A stretch of 64,000 nt of DNA from Armatimonadetes bacterium Uphvl-Ar1 (GTDB lineage: Bacteria; Armatimonadota; Fimbriimonadia; Fimbriimonadales; Fimbriimonadaceae), in contig CP021423.1 of assembly GCA_002162075.1 (NCBI GenBank), positions 1,364,001-1,428,000 on the forward strand, read 5' to 3'. Shown piece after piece: positions 44,081 to 53,624 of this stretch. Within the stretch, counting starts at the first letter, position 1. The number at the start of each line of letters is the position of its first letter. The notes beneath the pieces were generated by a model that had not been told where the DNA came from, did not search any database, and saw nothing but the letters and a program-made list of their open reading frames with translations. The translations under genes and the position numbers were made by a program.

Positions 44081-44186
44081 TGTACGAATTCAGACTAACT
44101 AACCCCCTCAAACGATTCACCATCGTCCCCCATCCCAGGCCCCACCCCACCGCCCAAACTCACCGGGTATTATCCTGAGTCTAAGC

Positions 44187-44262
44187 AGGGGTATAGCTCA
44201 GTTGGTAGAGCGAAGGTCTCCAAAACCTTAGGTCGCGGGTTCGAATCCTGTTGCCCCTGCCA
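44187..44262 (+). tRNA. tRNA-Trp (CCA anticodon)
   Basis: 76 bases fold as a cloverleaf: acceptor AGGGGTA/TGCCCCT, D-arm GCTC/GAGC, anticodon arm AAGGT-CTCCAAA-ACCTT with anticodon CCA, T-arm GCGGG-TTCGAAT-CCTGT with G-U pairs, and an encoded CCA end. TATTAT at 44169-44174 is a possible -10 box; I saw no matching -35. Confidence 0.95.
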
Positions 44263-44351
44263 GTTTTAACTCTCCCTTTCTAAACAAGGAACCATAAAAT
44301 ACAGAATCTAAACTCTTGATGAGATTCTAAATAAATTCATTGAAGCTTCGC

Positions 44352-44804
44352 TCAACAACACCCACTACCCGGTGTGCAACAACTTTCACCCTTCGCGATC
44401 TGCAAACTAGGAATCCCGCATGCATCTTGCGCCAAACAAGCCGTCTGCTTCGCCGTCAACGCAAACCCCAGTCCGTCAAACTCCAGCCCAAATTTCCCGA
44501 TCGTCCCCTGCTGATATTCAACTTCAATCTCCAAATCGTCACTCTCACCCAAAATCTTCTCTGACATCTCTAAAATTTTCAAAAACTTCTGGGGAGCCAA
44601 CCGATGGTCAAAGTCGTCCGCCGTCCAAAGCTGAAAACTCGCGACTCGTTCATGCCGCTCCACACCTCCGCAATCAATAAAGTGCTTGGTCACAAGCCCA
44701 ACTTCGGTCACATGAAAGTGCTGCGGCACCAATTTCCCCTCCGGCAACCGAAAGCTGATCGACTCCAATCCACCCAAAACCTTCTTTAGCTCTGCAATTT
44801 TCAT
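44352..44804 (-). CDS. DUF6428-like protein
   Basis: The start MKIAELKKVLGGLESISFRL at 44804 is favoured over an upstream ATG at 44891. The 150 residues have PEGKLVPQHFHVTEVGLVTK, FIDCGGVERHERVASFQLW and, near the end, a Cys-rich tail SCCTPGSGCC that could bind metal. The order fits DUF6428, a family of small proteins often found near arsenic- or metal-related genes, but no such neighbours are present here. Function unknown. Confidence 0.68.
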   Translation of the reverse strand: MKIAELKKVLGGLESISFRLPEGKLVPQHFHVTEVGLVTKHFIDCGGVERHERVASFQLWTADDFDHRLAPQKFLKILEMSEKILGESDDLEIEVEYQQGTIGKFGLEFDGLGFALTAKQTACLAQDACGIPSLQIAKGESCCTPGSGCC

Positions 44805-44947
44805 TTCCTTACTCCCACAGTCTAGGCGATTTCCGTTCACCTTAACACTCAACTCTCTCGAATCCCAACTAAACTTGGGATCCCGACCCAAATTCCTGAT
44901 ATCCGAAAAACAAGAAATTTTCGAAGATCAGAAAGCCACCTTCTAAT

Positions 44948-45900
44948 TCAAGAGGATGCCATCGCCAAGGCAATCAGATTGCGGCTCGGCATAAACTCCA
45001 CATCTTCCCGAACCGTCTCCAAAACCGAAACCGGAGTCCCCGGCGACCATTCCAAAAGCCGACCCACAACATCCTCCACTAACTGATCCGGAGTAGAAGC
45101 CCCACTCGTCACCCCCACCGATTTGTACCGATCAATTTCCGAACGTTCCAACTCATCCGGCGACATCACCAAAATTGAATCTGCCCCATAATCCCGCGCA
45201 ACTTCCGCCAGCCGGTTACTATTCGAACTCAAAGTCGATCCCACAACGATCACGTAGTCGCACTGCCGAGCAAGTTCCTTAACTGCCCCCTGCCGATTCG
45301 TCGTCGCATAGCAAATATCCTCCTTCTTCGGTCGCTCCATGTGTGGAAACCGACGTTCCAATACTTCCGTGATTGCCTCGACCTCATCAACACTCAAGGT
45401 CGTCTGAGTAACCAAAGCGAGCCGGTCGTGCGGTGGCAGTTCAACCATTTCCGCCTCCGCCGGTGTCTCCACCAAAATCATCCGGTCTGGTGCCTCACCC
45501 ATCGTCCCCTCCGCCTCAACGTGCCCCCGATGCCCAACATAAACCATCAAAAACCCCTTGCTGGCAAACCGCTTCGCTTCGTTATGAACTTTCGTCACAA
45601 GCGGACAAGTGGCATCAATCACATTCAAACCGCGTCCCGCCGCATCCGACCTTACTTGCGGAGAAACTCCGTGAGCACTAAAAACCACCGTCTTCCCTTC
45701 TGGAATCTCATTCACATCTTCAATAAAAACAACCCCCTTAGATTCAAAGTCTCTGACCACATACTCGTTGTGAACAATGGCATGGCGCACATAAAGCGGT
45801 GCCCATGAATCTTCAAAGCCAAGTTCACCACCTCAATCGCATAGGCCACCCCCGCACAAAATCCCCGTGGTGCCGCCAAAGTAATCGAATCCAATGCCAT
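44948..45900 (-). CDS. ispH: 4-hydroxy-3-methylbut-2-enyl diphosphate reductase (frameshifted)
   Basis: The last enzyme of the MEP isoprenoid pathway. All three [4Fe-4S] cysteines are seen: LAAPRGFCAGVAYAIEVV in the N-terminal frame (45712-45900), NVIDATCPLVTKVHNEA and DICYATTNRQGAVKEL in the main frame (44948-45790), with VTQTTLSVDEVE between. The frames join if one G is added to the three-base run at 45802-45804: LALKIHG then leads into APLYVRHAIVHN. The joint length of about 317 residues is normal. As ispH is essential in most MEP-pathway bacteria, the break is probably a sequencing error. Confidence 0.9.
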
Positions 45901-45948
45901 CGTCTCCTTCCTATTCTACGCGCCCAAACCCATTTCTCCCAAAAATCC

Positions 45949-46712
45949 CTAACCCGGAGTCTTGACAATGAGTCCCTGCCCTGTCGGCAAACTCAAAATC
46001 TTCACTCCCGCCCGCCCTGCAACCTCGTCCATCGCCCGCTTCTGACTCTCGTAACCTCGATAAGCATAGTCGTCTAGCAGAACAATCCCGCCCGTAACCA
46101 TCTTCGGCCAGAAAAACTCAAACGCCGCGACTTCGGGCGGAGCGCAGTTCATATCCAAATGAAGATAAGCCACCTGATCACAATCTACTTCCACCAAAGA
46201 CTCCGGAACCGCGCCAACTACAATCCGAACTCGCTCCCACTCAGAAAAATTCTCACGAACTACATCAACTCCACCTACATAAAACTCTCCCTCATTCCGC
46301 TCCAATATCCCCGCTGCTCGCTCTTCATCGGTCACAAATCGCGAATCAATCCCTGCAAACGTATCCAATAACCAAAACTGCTTCCCTCGCGCATTCCAAT
46401 CCAAAGAGTTCATGATGGCCGAGCTCAAAAAACCCCGGTTCACCCCGCACTCGACGAAATCACCCTCAAGTTTCACCGCAACCGATGCCGCCCAGAGTCC
46501 AACATGAACCCGCCAGTGGAACGAATAATCCGCCTCCGCCGCTTGAATCCCCCTTGCGTAACTTGCAACGAAGTCAGGATCACGTAGAAAATCCGCATTA
46601 TGGATCGTCCGCAAGCCATCCTGATCATAGGTCGGAGTCGGCCCTCTGACCGCGCGACAATTTCAAGTCCCCGTTTCGCAAGCGCACTCTTGATAATTTT
46701 CTTCCAACCCAT
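45949..46712 (-). CDS. TylF/MycF-like O-methyltransferase (frameshifted)
   Basis: Motifs of the TylF/macrocin family: DFVECGVNRGFLSSAIM (SAM loop), FWLLDTFAGID, VAYLHLDMNCAPPEVAA and GGIVLLDDYAYRGYESQKRA with acidic metal-binding residues. The start MGWKKIIKSALAKRGLEI and the main frame are joined if one G is added to the three-base run at 46642-46644, giving SEGPTPTYDQDGLRTIHNAD. Then about 254 residues. Such enzymes methylate sugar or polyketide hydroxyls, often in surface-glycan or natural-product loci; no such cluster is visible here. Divergent from the 1072-residue gene. Confidence 0.82.
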
Positions 46713-46758
46713 CACAAATCAGTATGCGACATAGCTATCCCACAGGTAACCTAAAATA

Positions 46759-49700
46759 ATGCTCACCAGCGTTGTCGCTGCCCTTGTCCTCGCCCAATCC
46801 GCCCCGATGGAGCGACCCCGCGATATTTGGGTCTTCCGAAGTGTTCTCGACGAAAACGCTCGAATGCTCACCGCCGCCCTCAACGAAAAGTTGTGGGTCG
46901 CCTACGACACAAAAACATGTAGTCTCTATAAAGCCTGGACAGGAGGCGTCAAGTTCGACGGCGCGGTTTATACAACCGTTCACGGTCCCCAACCAACCTC
47001 TCTCGGTACTCCATATCTGCTGAACAAAGGAGCCACATGGAGCTTTACCGGGAGCAGTCAGCCTGCCGCCGTCCGGTATCTCGGATACCGTGTCATGGGC
47101 GATCAGCTTACATTTAAGTACGAACTAACCGATCCAACCTCCAAAGCAAAGGCAACTGTCGAAGAGGTTCCTGAATTCGTTAGCGCTGAAAATGACGAAA
47201 TCGGACTCCAACGCACTTTCCGCATCACTGCTCCCGCAAACTTGCAACTTGTTAACCAATCGAACTTCCAAACCACTAAATCCAAGAACACCTTAGACGG
47301 CCCCGGCTCGTTCTCGGCTACTGGATCAACTTTGACCCTAACTTTGCCCTCTGGCACTGCAACCTTCACATCAACATTTCCCATCTCGGGAACCCCCGCT
47401 GGCGTGACTCAGCCCGATGGTGATGGCGACCCTGCTCCGGCCCCGGCTCCTCAGCAAGATGTCAGCAAAGAGCGCGTTCCTGGTCTCTCGCTCCGCCTCT
47501 ATTACACCGGAATCTCAATGAGCGAAATCCCCGAACTGGTTTCCGGTCAAACACCCAACTACAGCGTCATCATCCCCGAAGTCAAACAAGGCAACGACGG
47601 TTTCGGATCATTTGAAGACTACTTCCTCGTCCACGTCACAGGATTCATCAACGTCACCCAGCCCGGAACATACGAATTTGAACTCGGCTCCGACGACGGC
47701 TCTCGTCTCTTCATCGGCGACAACCTCGTAGTCAACCACGACGGCCTTCACGGGAAATCCTTCCGCGCCGGTAAAACCGAACTCAACGCCGGGGAAAACC
47801 CAATTCGAATTGAAATGTTCGAGAACGAAGCGGACGCCGCCCTCGAACTCCGCTGGAAAAAGCCCGGAGATACTACTTTCACTCCGGTTCCGGCATCTGC
47901 CTTCTCCACTCCTGCTGGCGAAGTGCGTGTCACCGCCCCTGGGAAAAAATCCGTAATGGGGATCGATAACTATCGCCCCGGCGATAAACGCCCGCTCGAA
48001 GCCGTCCATCCCGCTTACACGCTTTCTCAAGCGCGCCCCGATTCATTCCAACCCCGGGTAGGAGGCATTGACTTCCTCCCGAACGGCGACATGATCGTCT
48101 GCACCTGGGACGCAGACGGAGCGGTCTACGTGGTCAAACATTGGGACAAACTTCAATATCGCCAGTCTCACCAGCGCATCGCCGCTGGCCTTGCCGAACC
48201 ATTGGGAATTAAAGTTGTCAACGGCCGAATCTTCGTCCTCCAAAAACAAGAGCTCACCGAACTCATCGATATCGACCGGGACGGAACAATTGACGAATAC
48301 CGTTGCATCGCCAATGGATGGGGCGTCACCGCCAATTTCCACGAATTCGCATTTGGACTGTCGTACAAAGATGGCAAATTCTATGGCAATCTCGCGACCG
48401 CTATCAATCCCGGCGGAAGCTCGACCCAGCCCCAAAACCCCGACCGGGGTCGGACTCTCGAAATCGATCCAAAAACCGGCACGTACCGATTTATCCTCAG
48501 TGGACTGAGAACCCCGAATGGAATCGGCTTTGGTGCCTTCGGCAAACTCTACATCTCGGACAACCAAGGCGATTGGCTCCCCAGTAGCAAAATCATGGTT
48601 GTAAAAGAAAATGCGTTCTATGGCAATCGCTCGGTTGAACCCATCGCAAAAGCGGATACTCCCGAAGATCCTCCCGTTGTCTGGCTTCCTCAAAACGAAA
48701 TCGGCAACTCACCAAGCCAAATCGCACCGCTCAACCATGGCCCATACAAAAATCAAATGGTTCACGGTGATGTCACCCACGGCGGGCTCAAACGAGTCTA
48801 TGTCGAAGAAGTCAATGGCGTTCTGCAAGGAACCGTATTCCGCTTCACCCAAGGACTCGAGTCCGGCGTAAACCGGGTCGTTCTCGCGCCCGACGGAAGC
48901 TTTGTCATCGGCGGAATCGGATCATCTGGCAACTGGGGCCAAACCGGAAAACTCCCTTACGGTCTTCAAAGACTTGCCTATAACAACACGTCTGTGTTCG
49001 AAATGCTCACCGTCAGTCCTCGCCGCAACGGCCTCCAACTGACCTTCACCGAGCCGCTCAGTTCCGAAGTCGGAGATTCTCCCAACTACTACCAAGTGAA
49101 GCAATGGAAGTACGTTCCAACGGTGGAATATGGCGGACCAAAAATCGACGAGATTGAACTCAAAGTTCAGTCCGTCTTTGTCAGCTCAGATCGCAAATCT
49201 GTGTTCTTGAATGTCGATGGGCTCAAAGAGGGACACGTCGCTTATGTCCACACGCATCCCAGCCTCCAAAGCGAAGACAAAGAGTTCATCTGGACAACGG
49301 AAGCATGGTCAACAATCAACAAAATTCCTGCAAAGGACGGCCCAGTCCCAATTCGCCGAGTCGAACAACCCACCGAACCTGCTCCCGCGAATGACTTGAC
49401 CTCCAGCATGGATCAATTCACTGGTTGGAACAACCGCCCCATACCAGCTGGCTGGACCCTCCGCGGTGGCCAACTCGACTTCACGCCCGGAGTCGGTGGA
49501 GGTGACCTCAAAACAAAAGACACCTACTCCAATTTCGACCTCTCGTTTGAGTGGCGAGTCCAAGAAGGCGCAAACAGCGGGGTCTTTTACCTTGCGGGTG
49601 ATGACGGCCAATCCCCTGCTTGGTTAACCGCTCCCGAGTATCAGATCCTGCACAACCAAAAGCATGCCGACGGAGCAAATCCAATGACGTCCGCCGCCGC

Positions 49701-49977
49701 AATGTACGCCCTATACCGATGCGAAAACGACTACACCCGTCCCTTCGGTGAGTGGAACGTGGGACGAATAGTCCACAAAGACGGCGTTATCGAGCACTAT
49801 CTCAACCACAAACTAATGCTCCGCGTTGATCTGAATTCTCAAGAATTCAAAGATCGCGTCGCCGAAAGCAAGTTCAAGGATATGCCCCGATTCGGAACCC
49901 TCCGCCGTGGACATATCGTCTTTCAAGACCACGGCGATCGAGTCAGCTACCGCAAAATCCGAATCCGCACAAGCTAA
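46759..49977 (+). CDS. Large exported fusion protein: PA14, PQQ-like beta-propeller and DUF1080 (3-keto-disaccharide hydrolase) domains
   Basis: The 1072 residues start with a signal peptide (MLTSVVAALVLAQS). A PA14 domain lies at about 235-385 (TQPGTYEFELGSDDGSRLFI, IRIEMFENEADAALELRW), a sorbosone-dehydrogenase-like propeller at about 430-740 (GIDFLPNGDMIVCTWDADG, FAFGLSYKDGKFYG, GLRTPNGIGFGAFGKLYISD), a beta-sandwich (SPRRNGLQLTFTEPL), and at about 890-1072 the 3-keto-disaccharide hydrolase (DUF1080) domain (YSNFDLSFEWRVQEGANSGV, EYQILHNQKHADGAN, GHIVFQDHGDRVSYRKI). No cytochrome CxxCH motif is present. The likely role is oxidative or hydrolytic attack on sugars outside the cytoplasm. Confidence 0.88.
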   Translation: MLTSVVAALVLAQSAPMERPRDIWVFRSVLDENARMLTAALNEKLWVAYDTKTCSLYKAWTGGVKFDGAVYTTVHGPQPTSLGTPYLLNKGATWSFTGSSQPAAVRYLGYRVMGDQLTFKYELTDPTSKAKATVEEVPEFVSAENDEIGLQRTFRITAPANLQLVNQSNFQTTKSKNTLDGPGSFSATGSTLTLTLPSGTATFTSTFPISGTPAGVTQPDGDGDPAPAPAPQQDVSKERVPGLSLRLYYTGISMSEIPELVSGQTPNYSVIIPEVKQGNDGFGSFEDYFLVHVTGFINVTQPGTYEFELGSDDGSRLFIGDNLVVNHDGLHGKSFRAGKTELNAGENPIRIEMFENEADAALELRWKKPGDTTFTPVPASAFSTPAGEVRVTAPGKKSVMGIDNYRPGDKRPLEAVHPAYTLSQARPDSFQPRVGGIDFLPNGDMIVCTWDADGAVYVVKHWDKLQYRQSHQRIAAGLAEPLGIKVVNGRIFVLQKQELTELIDIDRDGTIDEYRCIANGWGVTANFHEFAFGLSYKDGKFYGNLATAINPGGSSTQPQNPDRGRTLEIDPKTGTYRFILSGLRTPNGIGFGAFGKLYISDNQGDWLPSSKIMVVKENAFYGNRSVEPIAKADTPEDPPVVWLPQNEIGNSPSQIAPLNHGPYKNQMVHGDVTHGGLKRVYVEEVNGVLQGTVFRFTQGLESGVNRVVLAPDGSFVIGGIGSSGNWGQTGKLPYGLQRLAYNNTSVFEMLTVSPRRNGLQLTFTEPLSSEVGDSPNYYQVKQWKYVPTVEYGGPKIDEIELKVQSVFVSSDRKSVFLNVDGLKEGHVAYVHTHPSLQSEDKEFIWTTEAWSTINKIPAKDGPVPIRRVEQPTEPAPANDLTSSMDQFTGWNNRPIPAGWTLRGGQLDFTPGVGGGDLKTKDTYSNFDLSFEWRVQEGANSGVFYLAGDDGQSPAWLTAPEYQILHNQKHADGANPMTSAAAMYALYRCENDYTRPFGEWNVGRIVHKDGVIEHYLNHKLMLRVDLNSQEFKDRVAESKFKDMPRFGTLRRGHIVFQDHGDRVSYRKIRIRTS

Positions 49978-49987
49978 CTCAAAACGA

Positions 49988-50014
49988 AATGCTCCCTAAT
50001 TTCTAGGGAGCATT
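49988..50014 (+). terminator. Terminator-like hairpin
   Basis: AATGCTCCCT (49988-49997) pairs with AGGGAGCATT (50005-50014), with a 7-base loop. It lies between the convergent DUF1080-fusion and prepilin genes. Confidence 0.7.
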
Positions 50015-50061
50015 CACGGAATCCAAATGTTCAAATGGGACTTGAAGGCGAATAAATTTCG

Positions 50062-50727
50062 CTACTCCAAATCAAAGAACTTGTCCACCGGATTCTGACC
50101 TGCATAAAACTGCCCAAGCCGAACCCGCTTCGAGTGTCCATCCGCCCAGAAAACTGTCGCTCCGCCCGCCCAAGTCAAGTCAGGCCGCCCCCAACAATCC
50201 GTATCCGGCCCACTCGGAGCCAGTAAATGCTTCCCCTCGTCACCACACCAACTTCCCTGGACACTCGATTTCGCCGATACCAAAACCACCGTCTCCGCCG
50301 GACTCCCCACCGCCGTCGAACTCACCGCCGTATGCCCATCAAAGTTCGAAAAATCATAAGCCATAGTTGTCAAATAATCAGCGTTGTATCCAAAATGCGA
50401 AGTCTGCGCTCCGCTCGCATCCGTCTCCGAAATACTTGAACCCGGGCAGAGCCAAATCTGCTTATTCTTCACATAAGGATCAACCATGTCGTGCCAAATC
50501 GGAAATCCTGTATCCGTCGCATAAGCATCCAAAGGGAAATTGTCGTCGTAATCTTGCTGATAAAGCACCATCGCTAGCCCCAGATTGCGCTGGTTACTCA
50601 AGCACTGTGTTGCCTTTGCCGATCCCTTTGCCTGCGCAAAAACTGGGAATAAGATCGCCGCCAAAATCGCAATGATCGCAATGACAACCAACAACTCAAT
50701 CAGCGTAAATCCGCCTCGAAACTTCAC
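50062..50727 (-). CDS. Type II secretion/prepilin-like protein
   Basis: At 221 residues this is the shortest of the five copies. [17 protein letters not shown] has the prepilin peptidase site after Gly and Glu5, then LFPVFAQAK. The body is rich in Asp, Trp and aromatic residues ([20 protein letters not shown]), and the end has [15 protein letters not shown], the DG motif. It stands alone on the minus strand, between the fusion gene and kdtA, without a small lipoprotein gene. Confidence 0.88.
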   Translation of the reverse strand: MKFRGGFTLIELLVVIAIIAILAAILFPVFAQAKGSAKATQCLSNQRNLGLAMVLYQQDYDDNFPLDAYATDTGFPIWHDMVDPYVKNKQIWLCPGSSISETDASGAQTSHFGYNADYLTTMAYDFSNFDGHTAVSSTAVGSPAETVVLVSAKSSVQGSWCGDEGKHLLAPSGPDTDCWGRPDLTWAGGATVFWADGHSKRVRLGQFYAGQNPVDKFFDLE

Positions 50728-50775
50728 AAGCTTAGTTTAGACTAACCCAGCCCAATAAAACCCACCCAAGCCGAG

Positions 50776-52059
50776 TCAACTTCGACTTCGGCGCGGCGCA
50801 CCCTTAGCCCGGCCGACTGCCGCAACGATCCGATCCGCATATCGGTCACTTGCACCACGATTCCCCGCAACCAAATCCGCCGCCGCTTTCCCCATCCGAG
50901 CACGTTTGCCCGGGTCATTCATCAGCTCAATCAAAGCACCGCGCAACCCATCTGCAGATTCAACTGTCAATGTCGCCCCCACTCGATCCGCCATCTCCGC
51001 TGAGTCTCTAAAATTCATCATGTGCGGCCCGTGAATCACCGGCTTTCCATGCGCCAAGGGCTGCATCAAGTTCTGACCACCGAGCCGATCAAATCCCCCT
51101 CCGATCACCACGACATCCGCGACAGAATAAACCTGTGATAATTCCCCATAACTATCCAAAATCAGATACCGCCCCGATTCACCCTTTGACCGCCTTGCTA
51201 CCCCACCAAACGCACCATCCACGCGGTTCACAAGACCCGGCACGGTTTCCATGTGCCGTGGAGCATGAACCACCCAAACGTCAGACAATCGCTCGTCGTT
51301 CAATGCCGTGACTACAAACTCCTCCTCAATCTCCCCCCTCGTCGAGCCAATGACAACAACAAATGCATCGGCTGGGATTCCCAACTCACCGCGCCACTTC
51401 GCCGCATCCGCATCCACTCCCTCCAGTGCTTGGTCAAACTTACAATTCCCCAAAACCTCCGCCGAGTTCGCGCCCAAACTGACGAATCTCTCCCGATCAG
51501 TCTCGGATTGGACCAAAACTTCGTCAACCATCGCTAACAGGGGTCGATAGAAAAACCCCAATTTCGACGACTTGGGAAACGACCGATCGCTCACCCGTCC
51601 ATTCACAACCAAAACTTCCGCCCCCACCGTTTTTGCTGCCCAAAAAAAGTTAAACCACAACTCAGTTTCCATCACCACAACCGCCTTTGGCTCCACCCGA
51701 GCCATGGCATTCAGAGTAAACCGAACCACATCAATCGGCAGATAAACCAATTGATCAAATAATCCTTCTGCTTGGTTCCGCGCTGTCTCATGCCCGCTCG
51801 AAGTCGTCACGCTCAGCACGATTTCCAGTTCGGGATTACGTTCCCGAATCCCACGCAAAATCGGTAAAGCCGCGACAACCTCACCCACGCTCACCGCGTG
51901 GAACCAAATTCGCTCACTGCCCGGCCCGAGAGCCAGAATCAGATTCCCCTGCCGCTCTTGCCAGTTCACGTTTTCTGCGCGTCGCTTCGCCCGCCAAAGC
52001 ATCCACGGCACCCAAACCGGGCTCAACAAGGTCAAGAGAACGTTATAAACCCAAAACAT
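50776..52059 (-). CDS. waaA: 3-deoxy-D-manno-octulosonic acid transferase (Kdo transferase)
   Basis: The 427-residue GT-B glycosyltransferase has an N-terminal membrane anchor, the HAVSVGEVVAALPILRGIRE segment with the conserved catalytic Glu, TTSSGHETARNQAE, ETELWFNFFWAA, and the C-terminal donor-binding GGGFDRLGGQNLMQPLAHGK. It moves Kdo from CMP-Kdo to lipid A, so this bacterium makes an LPS-type outer membrane. The start ATG directly follows the TAG of purC (TAGATG): the two are co-transcribed and probably coupled. The C-terminal tail is rich in Arg and Ala. Confidence 0.93.
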   Translation of the reverse strand: MFWVYNVLLTLLSPVWVPWMLWRAKRRAENVNWQERQGNLILALGPGSERIWFHAVSVGEVVAALPILRGIRERNPELEIVLSVTTSSGHETARNQAEGLFDQLVYLPIDVVRFTLNAMARVEPKAVVVMETELWFNFFWAAKTVGAEVLVVNGRVSDRSFPKSSKLGFFYRPLLAMVDEVLVQSETDRERFVSLGANSAEVLGNCKFDQALEGVDADAAKWRGELGIPADAFVVVIGSTRGEIEEEFVVTALNDERLSDVWVVHAPRHMETVPGLVNRVDGAFGGVARRSKGESGRYLILDSYGELSQVYSVADVVVIGGGFDRLGGQNLMQPLAHGKPVIHGPHMMNFRDSAEMADRVGATLTVESADGLRGALIELMNDPGKRARMGKAAADLVAGNRGASDRYADRIVAAVGRAKGAPRRSRS

Positions 52060-52953
52060 CTAACTCACAAATGCCCGCCCGGTGATCCGCTCAAACGCCT
52101 CAACATACTTCGCTCGGGTATTCAAAACAACGACCTCTGGCAATACTGGCCCCGGCGGGGTCTTGTCCCATTCCAATGTCTCCAAATAATCCCGGACATA
52201 CTGCTTATCAAAACTCGGTTGAGCCCCTCCTGGGTGGTAAAGATTAGCCTCCCAATAACGGCTTGAATCAGGGCTCAACGCCTCATCAATCCAGATCAAT
52301 CCGCTATCCGTCAGACCAAACTCGAATTTGGTGTCCGCCAAAATCAAACCGGCTCGTTCAGCGTGTTCCGCCGCTTGAGAATAAAGCTTCAATGTCCAAT
52401 CACGAACTTGCGCCGCGACCTCACTCCCCACCATATCCTCTGCCTTTGCAAATGAGATATTTTCATCGTGCCCTTCCTCTGCCTTCGTAGCTGGCGTAAA
52501 AATCGGCTCGGGCAATCGGCTCCCGTCATGCAAACCATCCGGCAAATCAAACCCGTGAACCTTGCCGCCATCCTTCCGATACTCCTTGAAAAGTGAGCCC
52601 GCAATATATCCCCTGGCCACGCATTCAATTGTGAGCGGCCTAGCTTTCCGCGCCACCATACACCTACCCGCTAATTCAGAACGGAAGCTGCCCACCGCAT
52701 CTGCAACCACAGTGTCTTCAATCGAAATCATGTGATGCGGCACGATTTCGGCAAACTTGTCGAACCAAAACGCACTCATTTGGTTCAAAATTCGCCCCTT
52801 GTCCGGAATCCCATTCCCCATCACAACATCAAAGGCACTAATGCGATCCGTCGTCACAATCAACAACTGATCCCCCAAGTCGTAAACTTCCCGAACTTTC
52901 CCCGTCCGGGGCTCCCCCAAATGAATTAAATCCGTCCCAAGCAACGCCGCCAT
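52060..52953 (-). CDS. purC: SAICAR synthase (phosphoribosylaminoimidazole-succinocarboxamide synthase)
   Basis: The 297 residues show GKVREVYDLGDQLLIVTTDR, ISAFDVVMGNGIPDKGRILN, ECVARGYIAGSLFKEY, FTPATKAEEGHDENISF and LADTKFEFGLTDSGLIWIDE, the conserved PurC blocks for ATP, CAIR and aspartate. It makes SAICAR in purine synthesis. The length and the EALSPDSSRYW segment are of the eukaryote-like or cyanobacterial longer form. It is the first gene of a pair with waaA. Confidence 0.95.
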   Translation of the reverse strand: MAALLGTDLIHLGEPRTGKVREVYDLGDQLLIVTTDRISAFDVVMGNGIPDKGRILNQMSAFWFDKFAEIVPHHMISIEDTVVADAVGSFRSELAGRCMVARKARPLTIECVARGYIAGSLFKEYRKDGGKVHGFDLPDGLHDGSRLPEPIFTPATKAEEGHDENISFAKAEDMVGSEVAAQVRDWTLKLYSQAAEHAERAGLILADTKFEFGLTDSGLIWIDEALSPDSSRYWEANLYHPGGAQPSFDKQYVRDYLETLEWDKTPPGPVLPEVVVLNTRAKYVEAFERITGRAFVS

Positions 52954-52997
52954 CCCAAAAAGAATAGCCCCAAACTCCCTATCGAATCTAGGCGGAA

Positions 52998-53498
52998 CTA
53001 GCCCGCACCTTCTGAACGAACAAACCGATCTTCATAGGCCCGTATCTTTCGCGCAATTTCATCGGGATGCCGCTCCGCATACCGCAAAGCCGCCCGAAGT
53101 TCCCCTTCCGTTAGGCCCGTATAAGAATCTTTCAGTGCCTCGATAGAACCTAACTTTCGGAACTCACGTTCAATTTCCCAAACGAAAATCCGACTATCCA
53201 CTAGGCAAGCCACCCCATTCTCATCAACCTCAATCAAGATGGGATTGCCAGCATCTCCCGCATCATTGCGATAAATTTCTAATCGAACCGCCAAGTGAGA
53301 AACGTCAGTCGCCAAACAAACCGCACAATCGCCCTGAGTCAAATCCCCATGCTCAACTGCCATCAAGCATAGTTCCTCATACAACCCGGGATGAAACTCC
53401 CGAATATGACCTGCAATCTGTTCAAATGAATCCGGCTTTGCCCGGGCTAATCGCCGCAATTGGGGAAGCATCCAATGTTCGTTACTAGAATTCGCCAT
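52998..53498 (-). CDS. Protein of unknown function
   Basis: The 166 residues begin MANSSNEHWMLPQLRRLARA and have no signal peptide or membrane segment. The centre is alpha/beta (VSHLAVRLEIYRNDAGD, GNPILIEVDENGVACLVDSR); the end is helical (SYTGLTEGELRAALRYAERH, PDEIARKIRAYEDRF), the latter resembling the C-terminal helices of DUF433-like antitoxins. Two cysteines (CAVCLA) form a CxxC pair. No toxin gene adjoins it. The region 53499-53624 shows no gene. Confidence 0.65.
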   Translation of the reverse strand: MANSSNEHWMLPQLRRLARAKPDSFEQIAGHIREFHPGLYEELCLMAVEHGDLTQGDCAVCLATDVSHLAVRLEIYRNDAGDAGNPILIEVDENGVACLVDSRIFVWEIEREFRKLGSIEALKDSYTGLTEGELRAALRYAERHPDEIARKIRAYEDRFVRSEGAG

Positions 53499-53624
53499 TG
53501 TTCCTGATCAACCTTCCGTGGTTATCAATCCCCCTAATGCGACCTCATTGTCACCAAGGAACCGGACTGAATACGTAATCTGCAGACGCAACGCCGCGCC
53601 AAACTGTTGCAAATTATAACGTAA

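Noticed and set aside
52998-53498. DUF433-type antitoxin with missing toxin
   Set aside because: Only the last 40 residues look similar, the protein is twice the usual size, and no toxin-like gene is adjacent.
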